Shown: positions 7,482 through 16,775, counted from the stretch's first letter. The stretch: 53,577 bases of DNA from CAYVFC01 sp964450715 (GCA_964450715.1 CAYVFC010000047.1:1-53577); one strand, 5' to 3'. A program made the numbers and translations. Notes: generated by a model not told the origin, from the letters alone.

Positions 7482-8966
7482 ATGATGCTTCGATCTCCCG
7501 AGCCGGGCCATGCCGGCCATCGCCGGCTCGCCCGTTTAGCGGCGTTGATGGGAACCCTGCTCTGGTTCCCCTCCGGCACCGCGCTGGCAGAGGGCGAATA
7601 CGAGGGGATGTGGGAGACCGGTCCCACCCGGGTGAGCGTCTCGGTCCAGAGCTGGGGCGAGGACTGCGGGGTACGGCCGCGCTCGAGCATCAGGCCCGCG
7701 GGCGGCAAGGTCCGCGTCACCCAGAGCGGCCACCGCCTCATCATCCATAGCCGCGGTCGGGCGTTGCGGTCGGATGGCTGCTGGAGCCCCAACCCCTCGC
7801 TGCGCCGGGCATCGAGCAGCTTTCTGGATGGGGTTTGGAACACGACCTGCAACACGCCGCCCGACGATCCTAAATCCGAGATCGGCGAGTATAGCCTGCG
7901 GCTAGAGGGTAAGGACGTCCTGCACTACAAGGACGTCAGTCGCTACAACTGGGAGCTCAAGGATTCGACCTGCGTTGCCACCATCGTTACCACCCAGAAG
8001 CTCGCCCGGGTCGGCTCTCCCGCAGCGGCAAAGCCCGAGCCCGGTCCGGCGCCGGTCGTGGAGGAGGAGCCCGAGCCGGTCGAGGAAGCGGAAGAGCCCG
8101 AGAAGACCGATGAGGCCTGCGAGCCCGGTCCGCCCGAGCGGCTGCTAATAAGGCCGAAACGGGCCGACATCGAGCCGGGACGGCGAGTCTGCTTTCGCGC
8201 GAGCGTGAAGGACAGCACCGGATGTACCGTACCCGGCCAGAGCGTCCAGTGGTCGCTGCAACATGCGCCGGGCCTGCGCGGTTTCCTGCAGGAGGGCTGT
8301 TTCCGGGCGGCGGCGAGCGCGGCCGAGGCCGAGGGAGAGTTCCGCGTGGTCGCTACCGCGTCGGGCCTGCGCTCGCAGGCGGTGATCTCGGTTCGTCCGA
8401 TGGATCTGTCCGGCCTTATCGCCAAGCGGATCGAGGGTGGAGCGGTCAGCGGTTTCGAGCAGCAAGATGGGACAGAGCCGGAAAAGCAAACCGAGGTAGA
8501 AGAGGGCGCGACCGTAGGCGTCGAGGTCGGCAAGGACAGCGGACCGAAGTTGATACTGGCGATCTTCGCCGCGTTCACCGTGCTGGGCTTGGTCGCGGTC
8601 GTCGTCGCCTTCAAGCTTTTTCGGCGGCCCCGGCCCAGCATCCTGGACGAGAGCGATTCCGACGAGGGGGTGGGGATCGCGGCCAGTGCCGACAGCCCTG
8701 TCGCGCCAGGCCCGGCGGCTGCGCCGGCTTCCGCGAGTCCGGGCGGGCAGTGGATCTGCCCCAAATGCAGGCGGGGCTATCCCCGGGAAAAAGGCGTCTG
8801 CCCGACCGACGGGACCGCGCTCGTACCTTACGAGCAGTTCGCCAACCAGCACCGGGCGCAGCAGGACGCCTCGAAAAGAATGCGGTGCCCGCAATGCGGC
8901 GAGATCTACCCGGCGAACGTCACCTTCTGCGGAAAGGATGGCTCTGCCCTGGAGCCGTCCTCTTGA
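7482..8966 (+). CDS. Exported single-pass membrane protein with Ig-like region and C-terminal zinc ribbons
   Basis: A 494-residue protein with a signal peptide (cleavage near GTALA-EG, residue 37) and an N-terminal beta-rich region. An acidic Pro/Glu linker (about 185-212) and an Ig-like/Big-like segment (LLIRPKRADIEPGRRVCFRA) follow. One transmembrane helix spans about residues 352-375. The cytoplasmic tail holds two CxxC...CxxDG ribbons (CPKCRRGYP...CPTDG and CPQCGEIYP...CGKDG), a type seen in myxobacterial kinases and membrane proteins. The start could be either of two adjacent ATGs; no strong Shine-Dalgarno is visible. The same-strand neighbour is another zinc-ribbon membrane protein. Function unknown; it could couple envelope status to cytoplasmic partners. 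Confidence 0.75.
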   Translation: MMLRSPEPGHAGHRRLARLAALMGTLLWFPSGTALAEGEYEGMWETGPTRVSVSVQSWGEDCGVRPRSSIRPAGGKVRVTQSGHRLIIHSRGRALRSDGCWSPNPSLRRASSSFLDGVWNTTCNTPPDDPKSEIGEYSLRLEGKDVLHYKDVSRYNWELKDSTCVATIVTTQKLARVGSPAAAKPEPGPAPVVEEEPEPVEEAEEPEKTDEACEPGPPERLLIRPKRADIEPGRRVCFRASVKDSTGCTVPGQSVQWSLQHAPGLRGFLQEGCFRAAASAAEAEGEFRVVATASGLRSQAVISVRPMDLSGLIAKRIEGGAVSGFEQQDGTEPEKQTEVEEGATVGVEVGKDSGPKLILAIFAAFTVLGLVAVVVAFKLFRRPRPSILDESDSDEGVGIAASADSPVAPGPAAAPASASPGGQWICPKCRRGYPREKGVCPTDGTALVPYEQFANQHRAQQDASKRMRCPQCGEIYPANVTFCGKDGSALEPSS

Positions 8967-9265
8967 TTGAAAACCGGGTCGATGCGACTTTACGGGCCCT
9001 GGTCTGCGAAAAAAGATCGGTAAACCGGGTGCGCTTGAAATTGCCTGACCGAGGCCGATCGTATTACTGTGAGGGGGCGGAAAGCGGATTTCCCGCCCAA
9101 TACGTCGTGACTTAACGGGTCAAATGCAGCAAGATCACACGCGGAGGCTCATCGACGGAGCGAGGTGGTTCGTAGCGCCCCCGGATATCTGATCACCCGT
9201 GCTCCAGATTGCCGGCCTGTTGCCGCGACGAGACGGCCGGAAGCCCCAAATAGAGGATTTGCGAC
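8967..9265 (+). other. 299-nt spacer between the two zinc-ribbon genes
   Basis: I see no convincing gene here. A short GC-rich inverted stretch (GGGCGGAAAGCGGATTTCCCGCCC, split by its loop, near 9075-9098) could form a hairpin. A GAGG motif 9 nt before 9266 serves as the ribosome-binding site of the next gene. No clear -35/-10 pair. Confidence 0.4.
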
Positions 9266-11029
9266 ATGAAGATCGTCTGCGAGAGCTGCCAGGCAAAATA
9301 TTCCATTGCCGACGAAAAAGTCGCCGGCAAGGTTTTCAAGATCCGCTGCAAGCGCTGCGGCGAAGTGATCATCGTCCGCGGCGACCAGCAACCCGATCAG
9401 CAAGAAGCCCAGCCCGAGATCGAGGCCGGCGGGGCCCCGGCGGTAGATATCCCGGCCGACGCCATCTGGCATGTGGTCATTAACGGCGAGCAGTTCGGCC
9501 CTTACGTTCCGGCGCAGATCGGCGAGATGCTGGCAATCAATCAGATCGATTGGGAGGCTTTCGTCTGGCGGGAAGGCTTTGACAACTGGCTGCCCGCGGC
9601 AGACGTCCCCGAGCTGGTCGATGCCATCATGGGTCCGGGTGGCGGGCAGGCCGCGGAAGCTCCGGTTGCTGCGGCACCGGCTGCCGTAGCCGATCCGTCC
9701 GTAGCCGCTACCATGGTCACCCCGCCGAGCGAATTAGGGGATCAGCTCGGCGGATCTGCCTCCATGGGAGCCGATCCGTTTGCCGAAGAGGGAGATGCCG
9801 GTGGCGGCGGCCTGTTCGGCGAGCCCGCGCGCGGTGCAGATCCAGGGGCCGATCTGTTCGGTAGCGCTTCTAGTCCATTTGACGGAGGAGCCGGTGCCGG
9901 CGGTGCGGATGGAGTCGTGGCCTCGGCGGCCAGCCCCGCCTTCCAGTCGGGAGGCGGCCAGCAGATGACCGGTGCGCGTAACGAGAACTCGGTGCTGTTC
10001 TCCCTGAAGAACCTGCAGGCGCTGGCCACGGGGTCGGGCACGCCCGATACCTCCTTCAGCGCCAGTAGCGGCGGCGGTGGTGCGGCGCCAGGAGCCGGTC
10101 TGGCGGCGGGCGAGGGGTCGGGGCTGATCGACATCCGCGCGCTAGCCAGCGCGGCCGGTATCGGCGGACAAGAAGACGGTGCGGGCGAAAAGGACGAGCT
10201 TCTGGCCATGGGTTCGACGACCGGGGCGTTCGGCTCGCTGGGAAGCCCCATGGCGCCGACCGCGCCCATGGAAGAGGGCTCCAAGAACAAGACGGTGTTC
10301 GCCATCCTCGGAGGAGCGGCTCTGGTGGGCGTGGCCATGATCGCCGTGGCCGTCATTATGAAGCCGCAGCCGCCCGCGCCCGCGGCCGCGCCCGCGATAG
10401 CCGCCGTCGCTCCGGTGGCGCCGGTAGAGACCAAGTCGGCGGCCGAGCAAGAAGAAGAAGAAAAAGACGAATCGCAGCTTTCCGAGGGCGAGAAGGCGGC
10501 CAGGGAAGCGGCCAAGAAGGCCGAGGAGGAGAAGAGCGAGAGGCGCTCCTCGCGAAGCTCACGGAGGCGGTCGAGAAGCACGTCGAGCGACGACGACAAG
10601 GGGTCGAGCGAAAAAAGCGAGTCGTCCAACCCGGCGCCCGCGGCCGAGCCGGCAAAGCCCAGGAAGTCCAACGCCAGCGACTCGATCGACGATCTGCTGG
10701 CAGGCGCGCTGGCCGGGGGCTCCAAGAAGAAGCCGGCCAGGGCTTCCGCGTCCGCGGCTACCAAGCCTGACCTTCCCCGTACCCCGTCGCGCGACCAAGT
10801 TCTGAGAGCGCTGCGCGGGGTTCAGCCCGCGGTATCCGCCTGCGCCCAGGGACAGCGAGGCGTGGCCATGGCAGACATCGTAGTCGGCAACAGCGGCCGG
10901 GTGAAGAGCGTTCGCGTCAGCCAGGTAACCGGACCGGTCGCCTCCTGTATTGCCAGGGCCGTGCGCAAGGCCAAGTTCCCGGCCTTCTCCGATCCGACCT
11001 TCTCGGTCAAGTTCCCGTTCAAGCTGTAA
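9266..11029 (+). CDS. Zinc-ribbon/GYF/AgmX-like membrane protein
   Basis: A 587-residue modular protein. An MJ0042-type zinc ribbon occupies residues 1-35 (Cys5, Cys8, Cys28, Cys31). A GYF_2 domain (WHVVINGEQFGPYVPAQIGE, then WREGFDNW) spans about 68-125. A long Ala/Gly-rich disordered region contains the short motif GSGLIDIRALAS. One transmembrane helix lies at about 341-365. A charged Glu/Lys/Ser/Arg linker (about 393-470), the motif SIDDLLAGAL and a C-terminal domain (about 505-587, TPSRDQVLRALRGVQPAVSA to KFPFKL) follow. That last domain resembles the C-terminal domain of myxobacterial AgmX/PglI proteins. A paralogue lies at 41910-43607. Probably an envelope-spanning scaffold; gliding involvement is only by homology. 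Confidence 0.85.
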   Translation: MKIVCESCQAKYSIADEKVAGKVFKIRCKRCGEVIIVRGDQQPDQQEAQPEIEAGGAPAVDIPADAIWHVVINGEQFGPYVPAQIGEMLAINQIDWEAFVWREGFDNWLPAADVPELVDAIMGPGGGQAAEAPVAAAPAAVADPSVAATMVTPPSELGDQLGGSASMGADPFAEEGDAGGGGLFGEPARGADPGADLFGSASSPFDGGAGAGGADGVVASAASPAFQSGGGQQMTGARNENSVLFSLKNLQALATGSGTPDTSFSASSGGGGAAPGAGLAAGEGSGLIDIRALASAAGIGGQEDGAGEKDELLAMGSTTGAFGSLGSPMAPTAPMEEGSKNKTVFAILGGAALVGVAMIAVAVIMKPQPPAPAAAPAIAAVAPVAPVETKSAAEQEEEEKDESQLSEGEKAAREAAKKAEEEKSERRSSRSSRRRSRSTSSDDDKGSSEKSESSNPAPAAEPAKPRKSNASDSIDDLLAGALAGGSKKKPARASASAATKPDLPRTPSRDQVLRALRGVQPAVSACAQGQRGVAMADIVVGNSGRVKSVRVSQVTGPVASCIARAVRKAKFPAFSDPTFSVKFPFKL

Positions 11030-11196
11030 CTAGAGCCGGTCTCATAAACGCTTTTGGTCGGATCTCGGAGCGCGACGGCCCCAGATGCTAGGCGCGACGA
11101 CGAGGAATAGTGGTGCTATTTCGAGGAGGAGGAGCGACGCAGATGGGGCCGTCCCGCCCGAGAGGCGGCTGAAAGGGTTTATGAGACCGGCTCTAG
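11030..11196. repeat. Core-hairpin palindrome family, copy A
   Basis: Terminal arms 11030-11049 and 11177-11196 form a 20-bp inverted repeat, perfect except at one outer position. The interior carries the family core GGAATAG...GCTATTTCGAGGA (about 11105-11130) next to a GGCGCGACGACGA block and the block CGGAGCGCGACGGCCC (about 11069-11084). About 50 bp of this match the reverse complement of copy B (27622-27783) almost exactly, while the terminal arms are unrelated. The element fills the whole space between the convergent genes and encodes the last codons and stop of pepA. Confidence 0.85.
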
Positions 11197-12669
11197 GTTT
11201 TCCAGGAAGCGCACGGCGGTCAGAACTCCGAAGCCGGTTCCGCCCTGGGGAAGCAGGCCGTGCGGCTTGTCCAGGAAGGCGGGCCCGGCCGTATCCAGGT
11301 GCATCCAGCGGCTGTTGCCCACGAACTCCTTGAGAAAGAGCGCCGCGGTGATCGCGCCTCCCATGCGCGATCCGGTGTGCTTGATGTCGGCGATCTTGCT
11401 CTTCAGCTGGTCCCTGAGCTCCATGTCCAGGGGCAGGCGCCAGTACGCCTCTCCGGTCAGCTCGGCTGCCCCCAGGTACCTCTCCACCAGCGGCTCGTCG
11501 TCGCAGAACAGTCCGGTGCGGTAGTCCCCGAGCGCCACCGCGCAGGCGCCGGTGAGCGTGGCGTGATCGATGATGTAGTCCGGTTTCATCTCGGCCGCAT
11601 AGGCGAGCGCATCGGCCAAGATCAGGCGCCCCTCCGCGTCGGTGTTGACGATCTCCACCGTCTTGCCCTCGCGCGAGGGGAACACATCGCCCGGGCGATA
11701 GGCATTGCCGCCCGTCATGTTGTCGGTGGAGGGGATGAGGCCGTGTACTTCGAGTGGAAGCCCGAGCCTGGCGGTCGCTACCAGGATGCCCACGGTCACC
11801 GCGGCGCCGGCCATGTCGCTCTTCATGTTCATCATGGAGCTCGGGGGCTTGAGGCAGAGCCCGCCCGAGTCAAAAGTCAGCCCCTTGCCCACGAACACGA
11901 CGCGCGGGGCTCCTTGGGGTGCGTTTTTGGGCTTGTAGGTCATGTGAACGAAGCGCGGTTCCCGGTTGCCGCCCTGGTTGACAGCGAGCAATAGCGGCAT
12001 TCCGAGCTTTTCGATGCCCTTCTTGTCGTAAACCTTGCAGCCGACACCCTCGGCCTTGCACTGCTCGGCCGCCATCTCCGCCAGAAAGGCGGGGCTCATG
12101 TCATTGGCGGGGATGTTGACCAGATCGCGCGCGAGCTCGACCGCCTCACCCAGCGCCTGGCCCTGCCGTATCGCCGCGTTGTCGTCCGCGGTCGGCTTGC
12201 GCTCCATCACGATAACGGCCTTGCCCAGCTTGCGCTTCGGCTTGCGTTTTCCGGTGAAATAGCGCGTGAACTGGTAGCAGCCGTTCACCACTCCCTCGGC
12301 AGCGGCGCGTAGCGCCCGTGCGTCGTCGGCCGTGGCGACCAGTGCCAGGCTCGAACGGCTCCTGGCCGCGCGCGCGGCCGTGATCGCCACCCGCCGGGCG
12401 TCCGACTCGTCGTTCCGGTTCTTCTCGGATCCCAGGCCCACTAGCAGTAGGCGCAGCGCGCGAACCCGTCCGTGAACCGGTATCTCCAGCTTCTCTCCCC
12501 GCTTACCGCCGAAGTCTTCCTCTTTCATGCAACGGGTCAGCACGCCTCCCAGGGCGCGGTCGAGCCTGGCCAGGCGCGGATCGCGTGCCGGCTTAGGCGA
12601 GCGGACGCCCAGGGCGAGTAGGTCGGCGCGAACCGACGCGATAGGGTCGTTCGAGAGCGATATCTTCAT
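11179..12669 (-). CDS. pepA: Leucyl aminopeptidase (M17, cytosol aminopeptidase)
   Basis: A 496-residue M17 metallo-aminopeptidase that removes N-terminal residues from peptides. The C-terminal catalytic domain has the signature NTDAEGRLILAD, the metal-binding loop GKGLTFDSGG, the SDMAGAA helix and HATLTGACAVALGDYRTGLF. The N-terminal domain has the usual macro-like fold (RALRLLLVGLG). Length is typical. The last five residues (LEPVS) and the TAA stop lie within the terminal arm of a palindromic repeat, so the native C terminus may have been replaced. It is convergent with the GYF protein and divergent from the ComEA-like gene. Confidence 0.95.
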   Translation of the reverse strand: MKISLSNDPIASVRADLLALGVRSPKPARDPRLARLDRALGGVLTRCMKEEDFGGKRGEKLEIPVHGRVRALRLLLVGLGSEKNRNDESDARRVAITAARAARSRSSLALVATADDARALRAAAEGVVNGCYQFTRYFTGKRKPKRKLGKAVIVMERKPTADDNAAIRQGQALGEAVELARDLVNIPANDMSPAFLAEMAAEQCKAEGVGCKVYDKKGIEKLGMPLLLAVNQGGNREPRFVHMTYKPKNAPQGAPRVVFVGKGLTFDSGGLCLKPPSSMMNMKSDMAGAAVTVGILVATARLGLPLEVHGLIPSTDNMTGGNAYRPGDVFPSREGKTVEIVNTDAEGRLILADALAYAAEMKPDYIIDHATLTGACAVALGDYRTGLFCDDEPLVERYLGAAELTGEAYWRLPLDMELRDQLKSKIADIKHTGSRMGGAITAALFLKEFVGNSRWMHLDTAGPAFLDKPHGLLPQGGTGFGVLTAVRFLENLEPVS

Positions 12670-12881
12670 GTTCCTCCGTTCACCGTACCGCGCCCAGGGG
12701 ATGCAACGCGGTGAAATTCGCGGAGCCGGTATATCGCGGGCAGGTGACGGCCGCCAGTCGTTCCTGGCGGAAAACGCCGATCGCAGCGCCTAACTCGGCG
12801 AGATCATTGAGTGCCTTCTCGGGCACGGACTGTGCTTGGCATAGCGGCGAACCGCAACACCGCAATCGAAAGGAGACTGTC

Positions 12882-13298
12882 ATGAAACACGATGCGAAGC
12901 GCTACACCATCCTCCGCGCGAGCCGCTTTCCGCTGGTGCTGGCCCTGTCGGCGCTGCTTGTCGGCGCGAGCGCGGCACAGGCCGAGCAACCGCCGGGGAG
13001 CGGCGGCAAGCAGCCGCCGGCCGCCACCTCGACGCAGCAGGGGGTCGTCAACATCAACACCGCCACCGAGGACGAGCTGGTCCGCCTGCCCGGGGTGGGG
13101 CCCAGCAAGGCCAAGAAGATCCTCGAGCTCAGAAAGCGCATGGGCAAGTTCGAGCGGGTCGAGAACCTGCTCAGGGTGCGCGGCATCGGCCGCAAGACGC
13201 TCAAGAAGCTCAGGCCCATGCTCACCCTCAAGGGCCAGACCACGCTTCAGCCGAAGAAGTCGGCGAAGAGGCGCGGCGCCGGCGCGCAGGCGAAGTAA
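12882..13298 (+). CDS. ComEA-like helix-hairpin-helix protein
   Basis: A 138-residue exported protein. It has a signal peptide (LVLALSALLVGASAAQA), a short Pro/Gly linker, then two helix-hairpin-helix motifs: VVNINTATEDELVRLPGVGP and RVRGIGRKTLKKLRPML. This is the ComEA-type DNA-binding (HhH)2 domain. The basic tail (PKKSAKRRGAGAQAK) could add DNA affinity. The start at 12882 is fixed by AAAGGAG eight bases upstream and by the signal peptide; an in-frame ATG at 12711 would add a spurious extension. ComEA proteins pull DNA into the periplasm during competence. No other com gene is nearby, so that role is only suggested. Confidence 0.85.
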   Translation: MKHDAKRYTILRASRFPLVLALSALLVGASAAQAEQPPGSGGKQPPAATSTQQGVVNINTATEDELVRLPGVGPSKAKKILELRKRMGKFERVENLLRVRGIGRKTLKKLRPMLTLKGQTTLQPKKSAKRRGAGAQAK

Positions 13299-13318
13299 CC
13301 GGTCTCCGCAAGCCAGGG

Positions 13319-13405
13319 GGGCGCGATTCGTCTTCGCTCTTTTCGGAACCGACCCGAGCGGCGCCAACCGGTGGCCCGTCGAAGAGAGCGGAACGAATCG
13401 CGCCC
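13319..13405. terminator. Palindrome downstream of the ComEA-like gene
   Basis: A perfect 13-bp inverted repeat, GGGCGCGATTCGT (13319-13331) and ACGAATCGCGCCC (13393-13405), starts 20 nt after the ComEA-like stop codon. The arms extend imperfectly inward (TCGCTCT / AGAGCGG). It may act as a terminator insulating the higBA module. Its arms do not match the other palindromes in the window. Confidence 0.55.
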
Positions 13406-13439
13406 TCGTCTCGTCCGGTAGCGTTTCCAGCTATTCCGC

Positions 13440-13464
13440 TTGACGTATTACGCTTTACGTAATA
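13440..13464 (+). promoter_or_regulatory. higBA promoter with palindromic operator
   Basis: A TTGACG -35-like hexamer (13440-13445) is followed directly by the inverted repeat TATTACG-CTTTA-CGTAATA (13446-13464), which ends five bases before the higB start. AT-rich palindromes of this TATTAC/GTAATA kind are the usual autoregulatory operators of HigA antitoxins. Confidence 0.7.
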
Positions 13465-13469
13465 GGGTG

Positions 13470-13754
13470 ATGCAGGTGATACGTTCTTTCCGTGATCCAT
13501 CGACCGAGGCGCTGTTCAATGACGAGGACGTCCCGCGTTTCCGCTCGATCGAGCGGGCGGCCCGGCGGAAATTGCTCTATCTCCACCAGGTCACGAGTTT
13601 GAATGACCTCCGGATCCCTCCGGGGAACCGGCTCGAGGCGCTAGCGGGAAACCGAAAGGGACAGCACAGCATACGCGTCAACGATCGATGGCGGATCTGC
13701 TTTCGCTGGGAGAACGGGGATGCCTATGACGTCGAGATCGTCGATTACCATTGA
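13470..13754 (+). CDS. higB: HigB toxin (RelE-fold mRNA interferase)
   Basis: A 94-residue RelE/HigB-family toxin expected to cleave mRNA on the ribosome. The segments LLYLHQVTSLNDLRIPPGNR, LEALAGNRKGQHSIRVNDRW and RICFRW are the conserved core of the plasmid-maintenance-killer subfamily, including the basic and aromatic catalytic-site residues near the C terminus. The ATG at 13470 gives the family's normal length (about 92); an upstream ATG at 13440 would put the operator inside the gene. The toxin precedes the antitoxin, the characteristic hig order, with a 9-nt gap. Confidence 0.92.
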   Translation: MQVIRSFRDPSTEALFNDEDVPRFRSIERAARRKLLYLHQVTSLNDLRIPPGNRLEALAGNRKGQHSIRVNDRWRICFRWENGDAYDVEIVDYH

Positions 13755-13763
13755 GGTAGAATA

Positions 13764-14069
13764 ATGGCCCCGAAAAAAAAGACACTGGACCCCATACACC
13801 CCGGCGAGGTTTTACTCGAAGAGTTCATGAGGCCGATGGGTATCAGTATAAACCGGCTTGCCCGCGATATCGTCGTGCCTCCTGGCCGCATCAGCGCCAT
13901 CGTCAACGGCAAGCGTTCCATCACGGCCGACACCGCCCTGCGTTTGGGCAAGTACTTCGGCGTCGCCCCCGGAACCTGGATGGGGCTGCAGTCGGAGTAC
14001 GATCTTCGCGTGGCTGAGCGCGAGGTCGGTGCCGAAATCGAAAGGCGAGTACAGCGACACGCGGCTTGA
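13764..14069 (+). CDS. higA: HigA antitoxin (XRE family)
   Basis: A 101-residue HigA-type antitoxin and autorepressor. The N-terminal IHPGEVLLEEFMRPMGISIN and the helix-turn-helix LARDIVVPPGRISAIVNGKR with ADTALRLGKYFG are diagnostic of the HigA/VapI family. It binds HigB and, with it, the palindrome upstream of higB. Both genes are full length, so the module is likely functional. Confidence 0.93.
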   Translation: MAPKKKTLDPIHPGEVLLEEFMRPMGISINRLARDIVVPPGRISAIVNGKRSITADTALRLGKYFGVAPGTWMGLQSEYDLRVAEREVGAEIERRVQRHAA

Positions 14070-14318
14070 AGCGCGACAGCGGCTGTACTTCAACGGGTGT
14101 TTCGCGCGCCGCAACCACGCATTACTTCCGAACGGTGGGCATACCAAATTTCTACGAAGGAAAGCCCGGGGGCTAGCTATGAGTAGATGACGCAGTGGTA
14201 ATAGACTTTCCAGCCATACAGCACCGGCGCCGCGGCGCTCGACTCGTCTCGCTCTAGCACGATTCGTATGTACCAGAAGCGGCAAAAAGCACCGGGAAAG
14301 AGGGTTCGGAAGGTGCGA

Positions 14319-14528
14319 TTAGACAGAAGGAAACCTCCTGCAAAGCATCCGGTGATAGCCAAACCAGATAGAGTGAATTCCGGCGAAAAAGGCGAGCGAC
14401 TCGAGGTCTGCGATCAGACAAGCGGTGAAGTACTCGCCCAGGCCGCTTTCCAGGCGCTCGTAGAAATCCCGGGCATTCTCGATGTCCGTTACGGCATCGT
14501 CGGAAACGTCGACGGAGCGCCTTCTCAT
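14319..14528 (-). pseudogene. Truncated ParE/RelE-family toxin
   Basis: The 69-residue product begins like a ParE-type toxin (VDVSDDAVTDIENARDFYER, then GYHRMLCRRFP) but stops directly after the RRFP segment. Intact homologues continue for 25-30 residues with the last beta strand (FAIYY...) and the C-terminal basic residues. Downstream sequence in another frame does not restore a good match. The gene starts on the base after the antitoxin stop, so it was the toxin of a regular pair. Probably inactivated by truncation or frameshift. Confidence 0.65.
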
Positions 14529-14735
14529 CTACCTACCGAGGCGCTCTCGCAACTGCTCGAGTGTGATGAATCGAGCGTCTCCCGCGGCGAGTCGTGCTCG
14601 GCGGCTTTCCAGTGCTTGCCCGTGCCAGTCCGGAGACGCGGGTTCCTCTTCCTCTTGACACATGGATTCCCAAAGAGCTTCCATGGCCAGGATCTTCTGG
14701 CTGGGGCTCATGTTCTTGGTGTCAAGCGAGTCCAT
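14529..14735 (-). CDS. Addiction-module antitoxin (unstable antitoxin family)
   Basis: A 68-residue protein matching the 'putative addiction module component' antitoxins: KILAMEALWESM, the SPDWHGQALESRRARLAAGD motif and ITLEQLRERLG. The start at 14735 gives the family length and has GGGAAGAG upstream; an earlier in-frame ATG (14843) would add 36 unlikely residues. It is followed immediately by a truncated ParE-like toxin, so it may be an orphan antitoxin that still neutralises related toxins elsewhere. Confidence 0.75.
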   Translation of the reverse strand: MDSLDTKNMSPSQKILAMEALWESMCQEEEEPASPDWHGQALESRRARLAAGDARFITLEQLRERLGR

Positions 14736-14839
14736 CCGGTAGCTCTTCCCGCTCAATATCATAACCGTGCCACGGCAACGAGCGCGGGTTAAAAAGGACC
14801 CTACCCGTTCTCGTCGGTCCGCCTTGCAGGCGAGCCCGT

Positions 14840-15036
14840 TCAAGAAGCGGGCGCCAGCGGCATTACCCGGGCGTCTCCGCGAAGCCGCCGAAGCGCTCGC
14901 TGGTCAGCGGTGAGCCAGCGCAGGCCGAGGCTTTCGGCGTGGGCCAGGTACAGCGCATCGTAGCCGGCGACCGCGAGGTCCCGCGAAAGCGCCAGCGCTC
15001 GCCGGAACAGCGGCAGGTCGGTCGGCAGCGTACGGG
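14840..15036 (-). pseudogene. C-terminal fragment of a PIN-domain (VapC) toxin
   Basis: The last 65 or so codons of an open frame read LSRDLAVAGYDALYLAHAES and LGLRWLTADQRALRRL, the C-terminal half of a VapC PIN domain with the third and fourth acidic residues (the D of YDALYLA and of TADQ). The N-terminal half, with the first catalytic Asp, is missing: the frame upstream is the shadow of yjbQ, whose stop codon is at 15037. A remnant of a third toxin system in 1.6 kb. Confidence 0.65.
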
Positions 15037-15453
15037 CTACTCCCCGATGATCTTGATCAGCACCCGCTTCTTTCTGCGGCCGTCGAACTCGCCGTAGAAG
15101 ATCTGCTCCCAGGTGCCGAAGTCGAGCCGGCCGTCGGTGATGGCCACCACCACCTCGCGGCCCATTACCTGGCGCTTCATGTGCGCGTCGGCGTTGTCCT
15201 CGCCCACGTTGTGGCGATACTGCGAGACCGGCTCGTGCGGGGCGAGCCTCTCCAGCCATTTCTCGTAGTCGTGGTGCAGCCCCGACTCGTCGTCGTTGAT
15301 GAAGACCGAGGCGGTGATGTGCATGGCGTTGACCAGCACCAGGCCCTCGCGGATGCCGCTCTTTTGCAGGCACTCGTTCACCTGAGGGGTGATGTTGATG
15401 AAGGCGCGCCTGCTGGGCACGTTGAAGGTCAGCTCTTGGCGGAAGCTCTTCAT
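15037..15453 (-). CDS. yjbQ: YjbQ/UPF0047 family protein
   Basis: A 138-residue single-domain protein of the conserved YjbQ (UPF0047) family. Landmarks are GLVLVNAMHITASVFINDDE, DYEKWLERLAP, YRHN, NADAHMKRQVMG and LDFGTWEQIFYGEFDG. The His and Asp residues of the trimer's putative metal/active site are present. Family members have weak thiamine-phosphate-synthase-like activity, but the physiological role is unsettled. It is the last gene of the nadK-murA run, 29 nt after murA. The VapC remnant begins directly at its stop codon. Confidence 0.9.
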   Translation of the reverse strand: MKSFRQELTFNVPSRRAFINITPQVNECLQKSGIREGLVLVNAMHITASVFINDDESGLHHDYEKWLERLAPHEPVSQYRHNVGEDNADAHMKRQVMGREVVVAITDGRLDFGTWEQIFYGEFDGRRKKRVLIKIIGE

Positions 15454-15482
15454 GGTTCGACCCCTTTCCCCTCAGACACCGA

Positions 15483-16748
<1,266 letters not shown>

Positions 16749-16775
16749 CGATCGGTCCCGGTTCTGTTCCGCTTC

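Noticed and set aside
9742..10764. A 340-codon minus-strand frame inside the GYF protein gene
   Set aside because: It has the low-complexity Ser/Ala/Pro composition of a shadow frame. The plus strand encodes recognised domains across the same stretch.
12711..12881. N-terminal extension of the ComEA-like protein
   Set aside because: The signal peptide and AAAGGAG place the start at 12882.
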